This document shows positions 11,574 through 24,208 of a stretch of DNA of 35,313 nt, one piece after another. A model generated the notes under the pieces. The model did not search any database. It was given only the letters and a program-made list of their open reading frames with translations, and was not told where the DNA came from. Source of the stretch: Ectocarpus siliculosus (Eukaryota; Sar; Phaeophyceae; Ectocarpales; Ectocarpaceae). The position numbers and the translations under genes were made by a program. How positions within the stretch are numbered: position 1 is the first letter of the stretch; every line of letters begins with the position of its first letter. The stretch is taken from positions 28,006 to 63,318 of the forward strand of contig FN648706.1 in assembly GCA_000310025.1 (NCBI GenBank), in the 5' to 3' direction.

Positions 11574-11643
11574 ACGCGTACGGAGAATCGAACTCCGGGC
11601 AAGTGCTTGGAAGGCACTTATGTTACCACTACACCACACGCGT
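11574..11643 (-). tRNA. tRNA-Gly(UCC), array copy 1
   Basis: A complete 70-nt minus-strand cloverleaf. The acceptor stem ACGCGTG pairs with TACGCGT (one G-U), discriminator A. The D arm has the A box TGGTGTAGTGG. The anticodon stem AGTGC/GCACT encloses loop CTTCCAA, giving anticodon UCC, which reads GGA glycine codons. The T stem CGGAG/CTCCG encloses TTCGATT. There is no intron. About 10 nt past the 3' end on minus is a run of seven T, a normal RNA polymerase III terminator. CCA is not encoded, as expected in eukaryotes. It looks functional. Confidence 0.95.
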
Positions 11644-13357
11644 CGAACTGCGCAATCTCGGCCGAAGCCGGGCTTCCTGTACATTGGTGGAGATGTTCAT
11701 ATACCGTAGTAGATGGTTGAAACAGCACCATGATGGTGAAGACAGAGCGGTGATGGGTGGAGCAGACCAAAGGGGAGATACCAAGTGTCCGGAAACAGCA
11801 AAAAAAATGGCGACGAAGAAAGAAAAAGAGAACACACACCATCTCGGCAGCCATCATCTTGCACGACAGCCTACGTGAATGATGCAAAGTACGTTCTCTC
11901 TGCCAAGTCAGCAGGGAGGAAGGCGACAAGAACTATCCATACAACGGCGGTTGGTGAATCGCCTGTTGTCATAGCCCGCATCTCATGTGTCAGCTCCGCC
12001 GTGTTCTGAGCTACTGTTATAGATACGGTGGACAAAGAGCGTTGGGTTGCTGGGCCGTAGAGCTTACCACTTGGTCCTCCAGTACAGATTGCAATTTGGC
12101 CGAAGGTGGTGGTCTGCATGTCGAAACACATTTTCTCGGAACATTCTTTGGGTAGGTGCATCTCGTACAGCGACCTACCGTAGCTTCCATCCTTTCTTGC
12201 GCCTCGGCTTAGGGCAGAACAACTAAACGAAGCGCGTTCATAGCGCTGACTCAACTTCCAAGCGCACGAGTTACTTTTAGGGATATCTCACGTTTGTCAC
12301 ACGTTTGTGACGCCATATACAGGTAGAGCTTAAAACTTGGTCGAAGGTGGTGGTCTCTGTGCCGCGATTCCATTTCTCGGACTATTCCTTGGGTAGGTGC
12401 ATCTCGTTCAGCGACCTAGCTCTACCCTTTCTTGCACCGCGGCCTCGGGCGTGTACTAACGCCCCTGAACAAAATAGGGATCAGGGAACTCGGAATTCGG
12501 AAGTTTTCTCTGATTGGTGGCCGATCAAACACAATAGGGTTCCTGAAAAATGCGCCCCTTTTTTTAGGTTCCTTCTTTTGGGTGATCCCATCGCATGCCT
12601 TTTTTTAAGTAACAAATAGAAGCAAAAACATGTGGAACATGAAGAATGGACACCTTTGTGGCACTTCAATACTTGGTGGGATGTGTGTGATCAATTCGAG
12701 CATGTCGCTGCCACAGGTGCTGCCCGCTACCGGTTCTCGCGATATAGGCATTGCTACCATCATCAGGTGTCTCGCGTGCAATAAAACGGCAGCGGATGCT
12801 CGTGTAGCCGTTGCATTGAGAGCCAAAGAAGACGACAAGCTGCCGTTGGCCGCAACCGCAAGAATCAGACCTTCCAGAGCATTCTCGAGGGTGTGGATTG
12901 CACGACGAGCACCGCTTGCTCTCAAACATGGTAGGTAGCACTTGTTAGGGGCATGCGCTCTCGTGAACACCTTGCTTCAAAACCTACGCCACTCTTTCTT
13001 TCTGTCCACCACCAAACTCGGTCCGCCTCTTTTGATTGTGTTCGTTGCCTCCCAGTACCTGCGGGCCGAACGCGCGCGCTGAAATGCTCGGTGTTCCATG
13101 CCTGAATGTTGCATGTGGGATGATTAGGACACAAGGACATGGAACGGGTATGAGGTCTCTGTTCCCTGTTACTCCTTTATATGTCTAGACGGTTAGTACA
13201 CTCGACCTAGCTCCAACGCGCTCTTGCGCCGTGGCTTCAGCTTCCACGTGCAGCCTAGCGCTGACCAGTGTACAGGTTTGGGTCGGGTTGTTTCGGTTGA
13301 GGTTAGGGATAGGGCCAAGGCTAGGTTCTAAATGGCGCAACAACACATTCTCAGCAG

Positions 13358-13415
13358 CCCGGTTTCGAACCAGGAATGAGCACTTTCGAAAGGCAGGCGT
13401 TGTATCCATCGGGGC
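13358..13415 (-). pseudogene. tRNA-Arg(UCG)-like relic, unit 1
   Basis: Same 58-nt block as in unit 0, with the intact T-arm/B box (GGTTCGAAACC) and TTTCGAA loop. The 3' flank on minus is CTGCTGAGAATG, which does not pair with the 5' end. Confidence 0.45.
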
Positions 13416-14789
13416 AAAAGTTTCAAAGCCAGGCGTTACATGACATCCATTGGCGGTAATTATCAGCCGCACCGCCCCACCTACCTCCTTACAGGTTCCG
13501 CGGTTGATCCACACCGGAACTCTAGGGGGGTTTTTATACAGGAACTTTCCAATAAGATTCCACTCAACCACTTCTTTCGACCAAACGTCGCAAGCACCCC
13601 TCTTGGTAGGCTGCCGCTCCAGCACCTCCAGCGGTGTTCTTCTGCGATTGTGGGGCCCCAAATCTTGCCATACCCGGGAGTTCCGGGAGGCGGTGAAATG
13701 GAGCAGCAAGGCGTGGAGCAAAGGCTCAACGGCGACGGACGGTCCTCGCGCGATGCTATCTGTTCACCACGATCCCGACATCGAAGACAACCGTGACGCA
13801 CATGCGCCTAGACTACCCATGCCCGGATACATGCTCGAAATCCCTGGCATTCCCTTTCGCCAATTCGACGTATTCCCGTTTCACGCCGCCAGTACCCCCA
13901 GGCGAGACTCCGAAGCTTCTTGCGCTTAGCGTGCCCCCGGCAACTGTCCCCCAAGACTCCTGATCGACAATCATTGATCGTGTCACGAGAAACGCTGGGG
14001 AGCCGTTACGGCTGCGGCTGCATTTTCGGGTCGAAACAGACAGGCCCTCGGCCGGCGTAAAAGCCTACCCGTCTCTCCATAACGCCTTCTTGCCCGTTTC
14101 AAGAAGGGCGTTGTTTGAACGCCGTTCGGGATTCGTGAGACTGCTGTGGTGCGGAAATTGAAGCCGCCGTCGCCGCCCCGTCGACGGCTGTCCCGACTTT
14201 CTCGTCCCGTGCTTTGTGGCTTCTAGGATGACTTTTGTGAAAGGTCTCCAGATGCACTCTAAACTCCGGGTGCCCGACCTGGCGGCACTCGCGGCGGGAT
14301 ATGTTGAAACGGCAAACGGATGCCAAATTATCCAGCGTTGTGCCCGGGCATGGATTAGATCTAGGCGATGATGATGCGGAGGAGGTATGCGTCATGGTCG
14401 TCTTCAATCGCGGGATCGCGACGAAGAGAGATCCTCGCACGAGGCACACCATCACCGTTGAGGCTCCGCTCAACGCGCTGTAGAGGCTTTGCGATGTTGT
14501 TTCCATGTTTTTGAGCGTGTCACTCTGTATTTCTTTCTAAATACATGACTGCTCGTGGCAGCTGTTTATGTGCGGCTACTGCTGTGGTTCCCATGCGCAC
14601 GGAAAGAGGGTAAAACAATAGCGTGAGCAAGGCTGAGGATGCAGCATGGCTGAGGATGCAGCATGGACAATTAGCACCACGATCTGGTGCATTGCCCGAC
14701 CCTTTGATGTCGCTCTACAGCAGTACCCCTGTGTTGGATATTGGGTGTCATCACTGGAAGAGATGGAAAATAGAAAAAAATATGCATAT

Positions 14790-14859
14790 ACGCGTACGGA
14801 GAATCGAACTCCGGGCAAGTGCTTGGAAGGCACTTATGTTACCACTACACCACACGCGT
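14790..14859 (-). tRNA. tRNA-Gly(UCC), array copy 2
   Basis: The 70 nt are identical to copy 1, with the same T7 terminator downstream on minus. The upstream context (plus side) differs slightly: AGATGGAAAATAG in place of GACATGGAAAATAG. Confidence 0.95.
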
Positions 14860-16589
14860 CGAACTGCGCAATCTCGGCCGAAGCCGGGCTTCCTGTACAT
14901 TGGTGGAGATGTTCATATACCGTAGTAGATGGTTGAAACAGCACCATGGTGGTGAAGACAGAGCGGTGATGGGTGGGGCAGACCAAAGGGGAGATGCCAA
15001 GTGTCCGGAAACAGCAAAAAAAATGGCGACGAAGAAAGAAAAAGAGAACACACACCATCATCTCGACAGCCATCATCTTGCACGACAGCCTACGTAATGA
15101 TGCAAAGTACGTTCTCTCTGCCAAGTCAGCAGGGAGGAAGGCGACAAGAACTATCCATACAACGGCGGTTGGTGAATCGCCTGTTGTCATAGCCCGCATC
15201 TCATGTGTCAGCTCCGCCGTGTTCTGAGCTACTATTATAGATACGGTGGACAAAGAGCGTTGGGTTGCTGGGCCGTAGAGCTTACCACTTGGTCCTCCAG
15301 TACAGACTGCAATTTGGCCGAAGGTGGTGGTCTGCATGTCGAAACACATTTTCTCGAAACATTCTTTGGGTAGGTGCATCTCGTACAGCGACCTACCGTA
15401 GCTTCCATCCTTTCTTGCGCCTCGGCTTAGGGCAGAACAACTAAACGAAGCGCGTTCATAGCGCTGACTCGACTTCCAAGCGCACGAGTTACTTTTAGGG
15501 ATATCTCGCGTTTGTCACACGTTTGTGACGCCATATACAGGTAGAGCTTAAAACTTGGTCGAAGGTGGTGGTCTCTGTGCCGCGATTCCATTTCTCGGAC
15601 TATTCCTTGGGTAGGTGCATCTCGTTCAGCGACCTAGCTCTACCCTTTCTTGCACCGCGGCCTCGGGCGTGTACTAACGCCCCTGAACAAAATAGGGATC
15701 AGGGACTCGGAATTCGGAAGTTTTCTCTGATTGGTGGCCGCTCAAACACAATAGCGTTCCTGAAAAATGCGCCCCTTTTTTTAGGTTCCTTCTTTTGGGT
15801 GATCCCACCGCATGCCTTTTTTAAGTAACAAATAGATGCAAACACTCAATCGACCATGTGGAACGTGAAGAATGGACACCTTTGTGGCACTTCAATACTT
15901 GGTGGGATGTGTGTGATCAATTCCAGCATGTCGCTGCCACAGGTGCTGCCCTCTACCGGTTCTCGCGATATAGGCATTGCTACCATCATCAGGTGTCTTG
16001 CGTGCAATAAAACGGCAGCGGATGCTCGTGTAGCCGTTGCATTGGGGAATGTAGAGTGCCAAGAAGACGACAAGCTGCCGTTGACCGCAACCGCAAGAAT
16101 CAGACCTTCCAGAGCATTCTCGAGGGTGTGGATTGCACGACGAGCACCGCTTGCTCTCAAACATGGTAGGTAGCACTTGTTAGGGACATACGCTCTCGTC
16201 AACAGCCTTCAAAACCTACACCACTCTATCTTCCTATATACCACCAAACTCGGTCCGCCTCTTTTGATTGTGTTCGTTGCCTCCCAGTACCTGCGGGCCG
16301 AACGCGCGCGCTGAAATGCTCGGTGTTCCATGCCTGAATGTTGCATGTGGTATGATTAGGACACAAGGACATGGAACAGGTATGAGGTCTCTGTTCCCTG
16401 TTACTCCTTTGTATGTCTAGACGGTTAGTACACTCGACCTAGCTCCAACGCCCTCTTGCGCCGTGGCTTCAGCTTCCACGTGCAGCCTAGCGCTGACCAG
16501 TGTACAGGTTTGGGTCGGGTTGTTTCGGTTGAGGTTAGGGATAGGGCCAAGGCTAGGTTCTAAGTGGCGCAACAACACATTCTCAGCAG

Positions 16590-16647
16590 CCCGGTTTCGA
16601 ACCAGGAATGAGCACTTTCGAAAGGCAGGCGTTGTATCCATCGGGGC
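16590..16647 (-). pseudogene. tRNA-Arg(UCG)-like relic, unit 2
   Basis: Same 58-nt block as in unit 1, with the same T-arm and the same non-pairing 3' flank. Confidence 0.45.
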
Positions 16648-18023
16648 AAAAGTTTCAAAGCCAGGCGTTACATGACATCCATTGGCGGTAATTATCAGCC
16701 GCACCGCCCCACCTACCTCCTAAGACGTTCCGCGGTTGATCCACACCGGAACTCTAGGGGGGTTTTTATACAGGAACGCTCCAATAAGATTCCACTCAAC
16801 CACTTCTTTCGACCAAACGTCGCAAGCACCCCTCTTGGTAGGCTGCCGCTCCAGCACCTCCAGCGGTGTTCTTCTGCGATTGTGGGGCCCCAAATCTTGC
16901 CATACCCGGAAGTTCCGGGAGGCGGTGAAATGGAGCAGCAAGGCGTGGAGCAAAGGCTCAACGGCCACGGACGGTCCTCGCGCGATGCTATCTGTTCACC
17001 ACGATCCCGACATCGAAGATAACCGTGACGCACATGCGCCTAGACTACCCATGCCCGGATACATGCTCGAAATCCCTGGCATTCCCTTTCGCCAATTCGA
17101 CGTATTCCCGTTTCACGCCGCCAGTACCCCCAGGCGAGACTCCGAAGCTTCTTGCGCTTAGCGTGCCCCCGGCAACTGTCCCCCAAGACTCCTGCTCGAC
17201 AATCATTGATCGTGTCACGAGAAACGCTGGGGAGCCGTTGCGGCTGCGGCTGCATTTTCGGGTCGAAACAGACAGGATCTCGGCCGGCGTAAAAGCCTAC
17301 CCGTCTCTCCATAACGCCTTCTTGCCCGTTTCAAGAAGGGCGCTGTTTGAACGCCGTTCGGGATTTGTGAGACTGCTGTGGTGCGGAAATTGAAGCCGCC
17401 GTCGCCGCCCCGTCGACGGCTCTCACGACTTTCTCGTCCCGTGCTTCACGGCTTCTAGGATGCCTTTCTGAAAGGTCTCCAGATGCACGCTTAACTCCAG
17501 GTGTCCAGCCTGGCGGCACTCGCGGCGGGATATGTTGAAACGGCAAACGGATGCCAAATTATCCAGCGTTGTGCCCGGGCATGGATTAGATCTAGGCGAT
17601 GATGATGCGGAGGAGGTATGCGTCATGGTCGTCTTCAATCGCGGGATCGCGACGAAGAGAGATCCTCGCACGAGGCACACCATCACCGTTGAGGCTCCGC
17701 TCAACGCGCTGTAGGGGCTTTGCGACGTTGTTTCCATGTTTTTGAGCGTGTCACTCTGTATTTCTTTCTAAATACATGACTGCTCGTGGCAGCTGTTTAT
17801 GTGCGGCTACTGCTGTGGTTCCCATGCGCACGGAAAGAGGGTAAAACAATAGCGTGAGCAAGGCTGAGGATGCAGCATGGCTGAGGATGCAGCATGGACA
17901 ATCAGCACCACGATCTGGTGCATTGCCCGACCCTTTGATGTCGCTCTACTACAGCAGCACCTCTGTGTTGGGGCTTTGGTGTCATCGCTGCAGGACATGG
18001 AAAATAGAAAAAAATATGCATAT

Positions 18024-18093
18024 ACGCGTACGGAGAATCGAACTCCGGGCAAGTGCTTGGAAGGCACTTATGTTACCACTACACCACACGCGT
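18024..18093 (-). tRNA. tRNA-Gly(UCC), array copy 3
   Basis: Identical 70 nt to copy 1, T7 terminator on minus just beyond the 3' end. Confidence 0.95.
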
Positions 18094-19812
18094 CGAACTG
18101 CGCAATCTGGTCCGAAGCCGGGCTTCCTGAACATTGGTGGAGATGTTCATATACCGTAGTAGATGGTTGAAACAGCCCCATGGTGGTGAAGACAGAGCGG
18201 TGATGGGTGGAGCAGACCAAAGGGGAGATACCAAGTGTCCGGAAACAGCAAAAAAAATGGCGACGAAGAAAGAAAAAGAGAACACACACCATCATCTTGC
18301 ACGACAGCCTACGTGAATGATGCAAAGTACGTTCTCTCTGCCAAGTCAGCAGGGAGGAAGGCGACAAGAACTATCCATACAACGGCGGTTGGTGAATCGC
18401 CTGTTGTCATAGCCCGCATCTCATGTGTCAGCTCCGCCGTGTTCTGAGCTACTATTATAGATACGGTGGACAAAGAGCGTTGAGTTGCTGGGCCGTAGAG
18501 CTTACCACTTGGTCCTCCAGTACAGATTGCAATTTGGCCGAAGGTGGTGGTCTGCATGTCGAAACACATTTTCTCGGAACATTCCTTGGGTAGGTGCATC
18601 TCGTACAGCGACCTACCGTAGCTTCCATCCTTTCTTGCGCCTCGGCTTAGGGCAGAATAACTAAACGAAGCGCGTTCATAGCGCTGACTCAACTTCCAAG
18701 CGCACGAGTTACTTTTAGGGATATCTCGCGTTTGTCACACGTTTGTGACGCCATGCACAGTTGGTCGAAGGTGGTGGTCTCTGTGCCGCGATTCCATTTC
18801 TCGGACTATTCCTTGGGTAGGTGCATCTCGTTCAGCGACCTAGCTCTACCCTTTCTTGCACCGCGGCCTCGGGCGTGTACTAACGCCCCTGAACAAAATA
18901 GGGATCAGGGAACTCGGAATTCGAAACTTTTCTCTGATTGGTGGCCGATCAAACGATCAAACACAATAGGGTTCCTGAAAAATGCGCCCCTTTTTTTAGG
19001 TTCCTTCTTATGGGTGATCCCACCGCATGCCTTTGATAAGTAACAAATAGATGCAAACACTCAATAGACCATGTGGAACGTGAAGAATGGACACCTTTGT
19101 GGCACTTCAATACTTGGTGGGATGTGTGTGATCAATTCCAGCATGTCGCTGCCACAGGTGCTGCCCTCTACCGGTTCTCGCGATATAGGCATTGCTACCA
19201 TCATCAGGTGTCTCGCGTGCAATAAAACGGCAGCGGATGCTCGTGTAGCCATTGCATTGGGAAATGTAGAGTGCCAAAGAAGACGGCAAGCTGCCGTTGA
19301 CCGCAACCGCAAGAATCAGACCTTCCAGAGCATTCTCGAGGGTGCGGATTGCACGACGAGCACCGCTTGCTCTCAAACATGGTAGGTAGCACTTGTTTAC
19401 GATGTGCGCTCTCGTCAACACCTTCCTTCAAAACCTACGCCACTCTTTCTTCCTATATACCACCAAACTCGGTCCGCCTCTTTTGATTGTGTTCGTTGCC
19501 TCCCAGTACCTGCGGGCCGAACGCGCGCGCTGAATGCCCGGTGGTCCATGCCTGAATGTTGCATGTGGTATGATTAGGACACAAGGACATGGAACAGGTA
19601 CGAGTTCCTTGTTCCCTGTTACTCCTTTATGTCTAGACGGTTAGTACACTCGACCTATCTAGCTCCAACCCCTTCTTGCGCCGTGGCTTCAGCTTCCACG
19701 CGCGATAGCCTAGCGCTGACCAGTGTACAGGTTTGGGTCGGGTTGTTTCGGTTGAGGTTAGGGATAGGGCTAAGGCTAGGTTCTAAATGGCGCAACAACA
19801 CATTCTCAGCAG

Positions 19813-19870
19813 CCCGGTTTCGAACCAAGAATGAGCACTTTCGAAAGGCAGGCGTTGTATCCATCGGGGC
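19813..19870 (-). pseudogene. tRNA-Arg(UCG)-like relic, unit 3
   Basis: Same 58-nt block, with one change beside the T stem (TCTTGGTTCG on minus in place of TCCTGGTTCG), which weakens the stem and supports a relic. Confidence 0.45.
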
Positions 19871-21221
19871 AATAGTTTCAAAGTCAAGAGTTACACGACA
19901 TCCATTGACGAAAATATCAGCCGCCGCCGCCCCACCTACCTCCTTACAGGTTCCGCGGTTGATCTACACTGGAACTCTAGGGGGGTTTTTATACAGGAAC
20001 TTGCTAGGAATATTCCACTCAACCACTTCTTTCGACCAAACGTCGCAAGCACCCCTCTTGGTAGGCTGCCGCTCCAGCACCTCCAGCGGTATTCTTCTGC
20101 GATTGTGGGGGCCCAAATCTTGCCATACCCGGGAGTTCTGGGAGGCGGTGAAACGGAGCAGCAAGGCGTGGAGCAAAGGCTCAACGGCCACGGACGGTCC
20201 TCGCGCGATGCTATCTGTTCGCCACGATCCCGACATCGAAGACAACCGTGACGCACATGCGCCTAGACTACCCATGCCCGGGTATGCTCGAAATCCCTGG
20301 CACCCCTTTCGCCAATTCGACGTATTCCCGTTTCACGCCGCCAGTACCCCCAGACGAGACTCCGAAGCTTCTTGCGCTAAGTGTGCCCCCGGCAACTGGC
20401 CCCCAAGACCTGCTCGACAATCATTGATCGTGGCACGAGAAACGCTGGGGGGCCGGTGCGGCTGCGGCTGCATTTTCGGGTCGAAACAGACAGGATCTCG
20501 GCCGGCGTAAAAGCCTACCCGTCTCTCCACAACGCCTTCTTGCCTGTTTCAAGAAGGGCGTTGTTTGAATACCATTCAGGATTCGTGAGACTGCTGTGGT
20601 GCGGAAATTGCAGCTGCCGTGGCCGCCCCGTCGACGGCTCTCACGACTTTCTCGTCCCGTGCTTCATGGCTTCTAGGATGACTTGTGTGAAAGGTCTCCT
20701 GATGCACTCTAAACTCCGGGTGCCCGACCTGGCGGCACTCGCGGCGGGATATGTTGAAACGGCAAACGGATGACAGATCATCCAGCGTTGTGCCCGGGCA
20801 TGGATTAGATCTAGGCGATGATGATGCGGAGGAGGTTTGCGTCATGGTCATCTTCAATCGCGGGATCGCGACGAAGAGAGATCCTCGCATGAGGCACACC
20901 ATCACCGTTGAGGCTCCGCTCAACGCGCTGTAGGGGCTTTGCGACGTTGTTTCCATGTTTTTGAGCGTGGCACGTTTTTTTCTTTCTAAATACATAACTG
21001 CTTGTGGCAGCTGTTTATGTGCGACTGCTGTGGTTCCCATGCGCACGGAAAGAGGGTACAACAATTGCGCAAGCAAGCCTGAGGATGCAGCATGGACAAT
21101 CAGCACCACGATCTGGTGCATTGCCCGACCCTTTGATGTCGCTCTACTACAGCAGCACCCCTGTGTTGGGTCTTTGTTGACATCGCTGCAGGACATGGAA
21201 AATAGGAAAAAATACGCATAT

Positions 21222-21291
21222 ACGCGTACGGAGAATCGAACTCCGGGCAAGTGCTTGGAAGGCACTTATGTTACCACTACACCACACGCGT
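21222..21291 (-). tRNA. tRNA-Gly(UCC), array copy 4
   Basis: Identical 70 nt to copy 1. The terminator on minus is T6, and the spacer reads ATATGCGTA in place of ATATGCATA. Confidence 0.95.
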
Positions 21292-22784
21292 CGAACTGCG
21301 CAATCGCGGCCGAAGCCGGGATTCCTGAACATTGGTGGAGATGTTCATATACCGTAGTAGATGGTTGAAACAGCACCATGATGGTGAAGACAGAGCGGTG
21401 ATGGATGGGGCAGACCGAAGGGGAGATACCAAGTGTCCGGAAACAGCAAAGCATTTGGCGACGAAGAAAGAAAAAGAGAACACACACCATCATCTCGACA
21501 GCCATCATATTTCACGACAGCCTACGTAATGATGCAAAGTACGTTCTCTCTGCCAAGTCAGCAGGGAGGAAGGCGACAAGAACTATCCATACAACGGCGG
21601 TTGGTGAATCGCCTGTTGTCATAGCCCGCATCTCATGTGTCAGCTCCGCCGTGTTCTGAGCTACTATTATAGATACGGTGGACAAAGAGCGTTGGGTTGC
21701 TGGGCCGTAGAGCTTGCCACTTGGTCTTCTAGGAGAGATTGCGATTTGGCCGAAGGTGGTGGTCTGCATGTCGAAACACGATTTCTCGAAACATTCCTTG
21801 GGTAGGTGCATCTCGTACAGCGACCTAGCTCTACCCTTTCTTGCACCGCGGCCTCGGGCGTGTACTAGCGCCCCTGAACAAAATAGGGATCAGGGAACTC
21901 GGAATTCGGAAGTTTTCTCCGATTGGTGGCCGATCAAACACAATAGCGTTCCTGAATAATTCGCCCCTTTTTTTAGGTTCCTTCTTTTGGGTGATCCCAC
22001 CGCATGCTTTTTTGAAGTAACAAATAGAAGCAAACACCCAATGGACCATATGAAACGTGAAGAATGGACATATTTGTGGCACTTCAATACTTGGTGGGAT
22101 GTGTGTGATCAATTCGAGCGTGTCGCTGCCACACGTGCTGCCTGCTTCCGGTTCTCCGATGCAGGCATTGCCACCATCATCAGGTGTCTCGCGTGCAATA
22201 AAACGGCAGCGGATGCTCGTGTAGCCGTTGCATTGGGAAATGTAGAGTGCCAAAGACGGCAAGCTGCCGTTGACCGCAACCGCAAGAATCAGACCTTCCA
22301 GAGCATTCTCGAGGGTGTGGATTGCACGACGAGCACCGCTTGCTCTCAAACATGGTAGGTAGCACTTGTTTACGATGTGCGCTCTCGTCAACACCTTCCT
22401 TCAAAACCTACGCCACTCTTTCTTCCTGTATACCACCAAACTCGGTCCGCCTCTTTTGATTGTGTTCGTTGCCTCCCAGTACCTGCGGGCCGAACGCGCG
22501 CGCTGAAATGCTCGGTGTTCCATGCCTGAATGTTGCATGTGGTATGATTAGGACACAAGGACATGGAACAGGTACGAGTTCCTTGTTCCCTGTTACTCCT
22601 TTGTATGTCTAGACGGTTAGTACACTCGACCTAGCTCCAACCCCCTCTTGCGCCGTGGCTTCAGCTTCCACGCGCGATAGCCTAGCGCTGACCAGTGTAC
22701 AGGTTTGGGTCGGGTTGTTTCGGTTGAGGTTAGGGATAGGGCCAGGGCTAGGCTCTAAGTGGCGCAACAACACATTCTCAGCAG

Positions 22785-22842
22785 CCCGGTTTCGAACCAG
22801 GAATAAGCACTTTCGAAAGGCAGGCGTTGTATCCATCGGGGC
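22785..22842 (-). pseudogene. tRNA-Arg(UCG)-like relic, unit 4
   Basis: Same 58-nt block as in units 1 and 2, with the intact T-arm. Confidence 0.45.
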
Positions 22843-24208
22843 AAACGTTTCAAAGCCAGGCGTTACATGACATCCATTGGCGGTAATTATCAGCTGCACC
22901 GCCCCACCTACCTCCTTACAGGTTCCGCGGTTGATCTACAATGGAACTCTAGTTTTTTTTAATACAGGAACTTTCTAGGAAAATTCCACTCAACCACTTC
23001 TTTCGACCAAACGTCGCAAGCACCCCTCTTGGTAGGCTGCCGCTCCAGCACCTCCAGCGGTATTCTTCTGCGATTGTGGGACCCCAAATCTTGCCATACC
23101 CGGGAGTTCCGGGAGGCGGTGAAACGGAGCAGCAAGGCGTGGAGCAAAGGCTCAACGGCGACGGACGGTCCTCGCGCGATGCTATCTGTTCACCACGATC
23201 CCGCCATCGAAGACAACCGTGACGCACATGCGCCTAGACTACCCATGCCCGGATACATGCTCGAAATCCCTGGCACCCCTTTCGCCAATTCGACGTATTC
23301 CCGTTTCACGCCGCCAGCACCCCCAGGCGAGACTCCGAAGCTTCTTGCGCTTGCCCCCGGCAACTGTCCCTTCAAGACTCCTGATCGACAATCATGGGTC
23401 GTGGCACGAGAAACGCTGGGGAGCCGTTGCGGCTGCTGCTGCATTTTCGGGTCGAAACAGACAGGACCTCGGCCGGCGTAAAAGCCTACCCGTCTCTCCA
23501 TAACGCCTTCTTGCCTGTTTCAAGAAGGGCGTTGTTTGAACGCCGTTCGGGATTTGTGAGACTGCTGTGTTGCGGAAATTGAAGCCGCCGTTGCCGCCCC
23601 GTCGACGGCTCTCACGACTTTCTCGTCCCGTGCTTTGTGGCTTCTTAGCATAACTTTTGTGGAAGGTCTCCAGATGCACGCTTAACTCCGGGTGTCCAGC
23701 CTGGCGGCACTCGCGGCGGGATATGTTGAAACGGCAAACGGATGCCAAATCATCCAGCGTTGTGCCCGGGCATGGATTAGATCTAGGCGATGATGATGCG
23801 GAGGAGGTTTGCGTCATGGTCATCTTCAATCGCGGGATCGCGCCAAAGAGAGATCCTCGCACGAGGCACACCATCACCGCTGAGGCTCCGCTCAACGCGC
23901 TGTAGGGGCTTTGCGACGTTGTTTCCATGTTTTTGAGCGTGTCACTCTGTATTTCTTTCTAAATACATGACTTCTTGTGGCAGCTGTTTATGTGCGGCTA
24001 CTGCTGTGGTTCCCATGCGCACGGAAAGAGGGTAAAACAATAGCTTGAGCAAGGCTGAGGATGCAGCATGGCTGAGGATGCAGCATGGACAATCAGCACC
24101 ACGATCTGGTGCATTGCCCGACCCTTTGATGTCGCTGTACAGCACCCCTGTGTTGGGGCTTTGGTGTCATCGCTGCAGGACATGGAAAATAGAAAAAAAT
24201 ATGCATAT

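Larger units (their letters stand above)
7410..11643. repeat. Tandem array unit 0 (diverged first copy, about 4.2 kb)
   Basis: The left end matches the sequence that follows the tRNA-Gly gene in the other copies (GCCGGGC..CCTGT, then GTAGATGGTTGAAA-type words). The right end is the first tRNA-Gly gene. It is about 1 kb longer than the core copies because of an insertion at 8378-9370. Two related ~80-bp sub-repeats lie near 7975-8050 and 8112-8195 (GAAGGTGGTGGTCTCCATGTCG). A further local duplication of a GAAAAAGAGAAGACACA block sits near 7622-7706. It is the most diverged copy, as expected for an array edge. Confidence 0.8.
11644..14859. repeat. Tandem array unit 1 (3216 bp)
   Basis: A core unit running from just after tRNA copy 1 through tRNA copy 2. 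In order it holds: the post-tRNA leader; two ~80-bp related sub-repeats (about 12100-12177 and 12337-12419); a CATGTGGAACATGAAG block near 12630; a conserved ACCAAACTCGGTCCGCCTC block near 13010; a small GGAAC foldback near 13140; a telomere-like tract; the tRNA-Arg-like relic; a GC-rich block (13,570-14,100); the 60-codon frame; and tRNA-Gly. Very similar to unit 2, including a 70-codon frame identical in both. Confidence 0.92.
14860..18093. repeat. Tandem array unit 2 (3234 bp)
   Basis: Core unit with the same order of parts as unit 1, ending in tRNA copy 3. Both ~80-bp sub-repeats are present (near 15315-15395 and 15555-15635). It differs from unit 1 mainly by scattered substitutions and short indels, such as GGGAATGTAGAGTGCC near 16045 where unit 1 has a short deletion. 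Confidence 0.92.
18094..21291. repeat. Tandem array unit 3 (3198 bp)
   Basis: Core unit, ending in tRNA copy 4. Both ~80-bp sub-repeats are present (near 18535-18615 and 18765-18842), with a short deletion of the spacer just before the second. An 8-bp duplication GATCAAAC is at about 18947-18962. An accidental 293-codon frame (19629-20510) exists only in this copy. Confidence 0.92.

Noticed and set aside
19629-20510. 293-codon plus-strand frame inside array unit 3
   Set aside because: The same stretch is split by frameshifts and stops in units 1, 2, 4 and 5, it runs across the tRNA-Arg-like relic and the telomere-like tract, and it has no domain. It is fortuitous.
20576-21265. 229-codon minus-strand frame in unit 3 (and 135-codon versions in other units)
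   Set aside because: It runs through the tRNA-Gly gene at one end, is truncated in siblings, and differences between copies show no synonymous bias.
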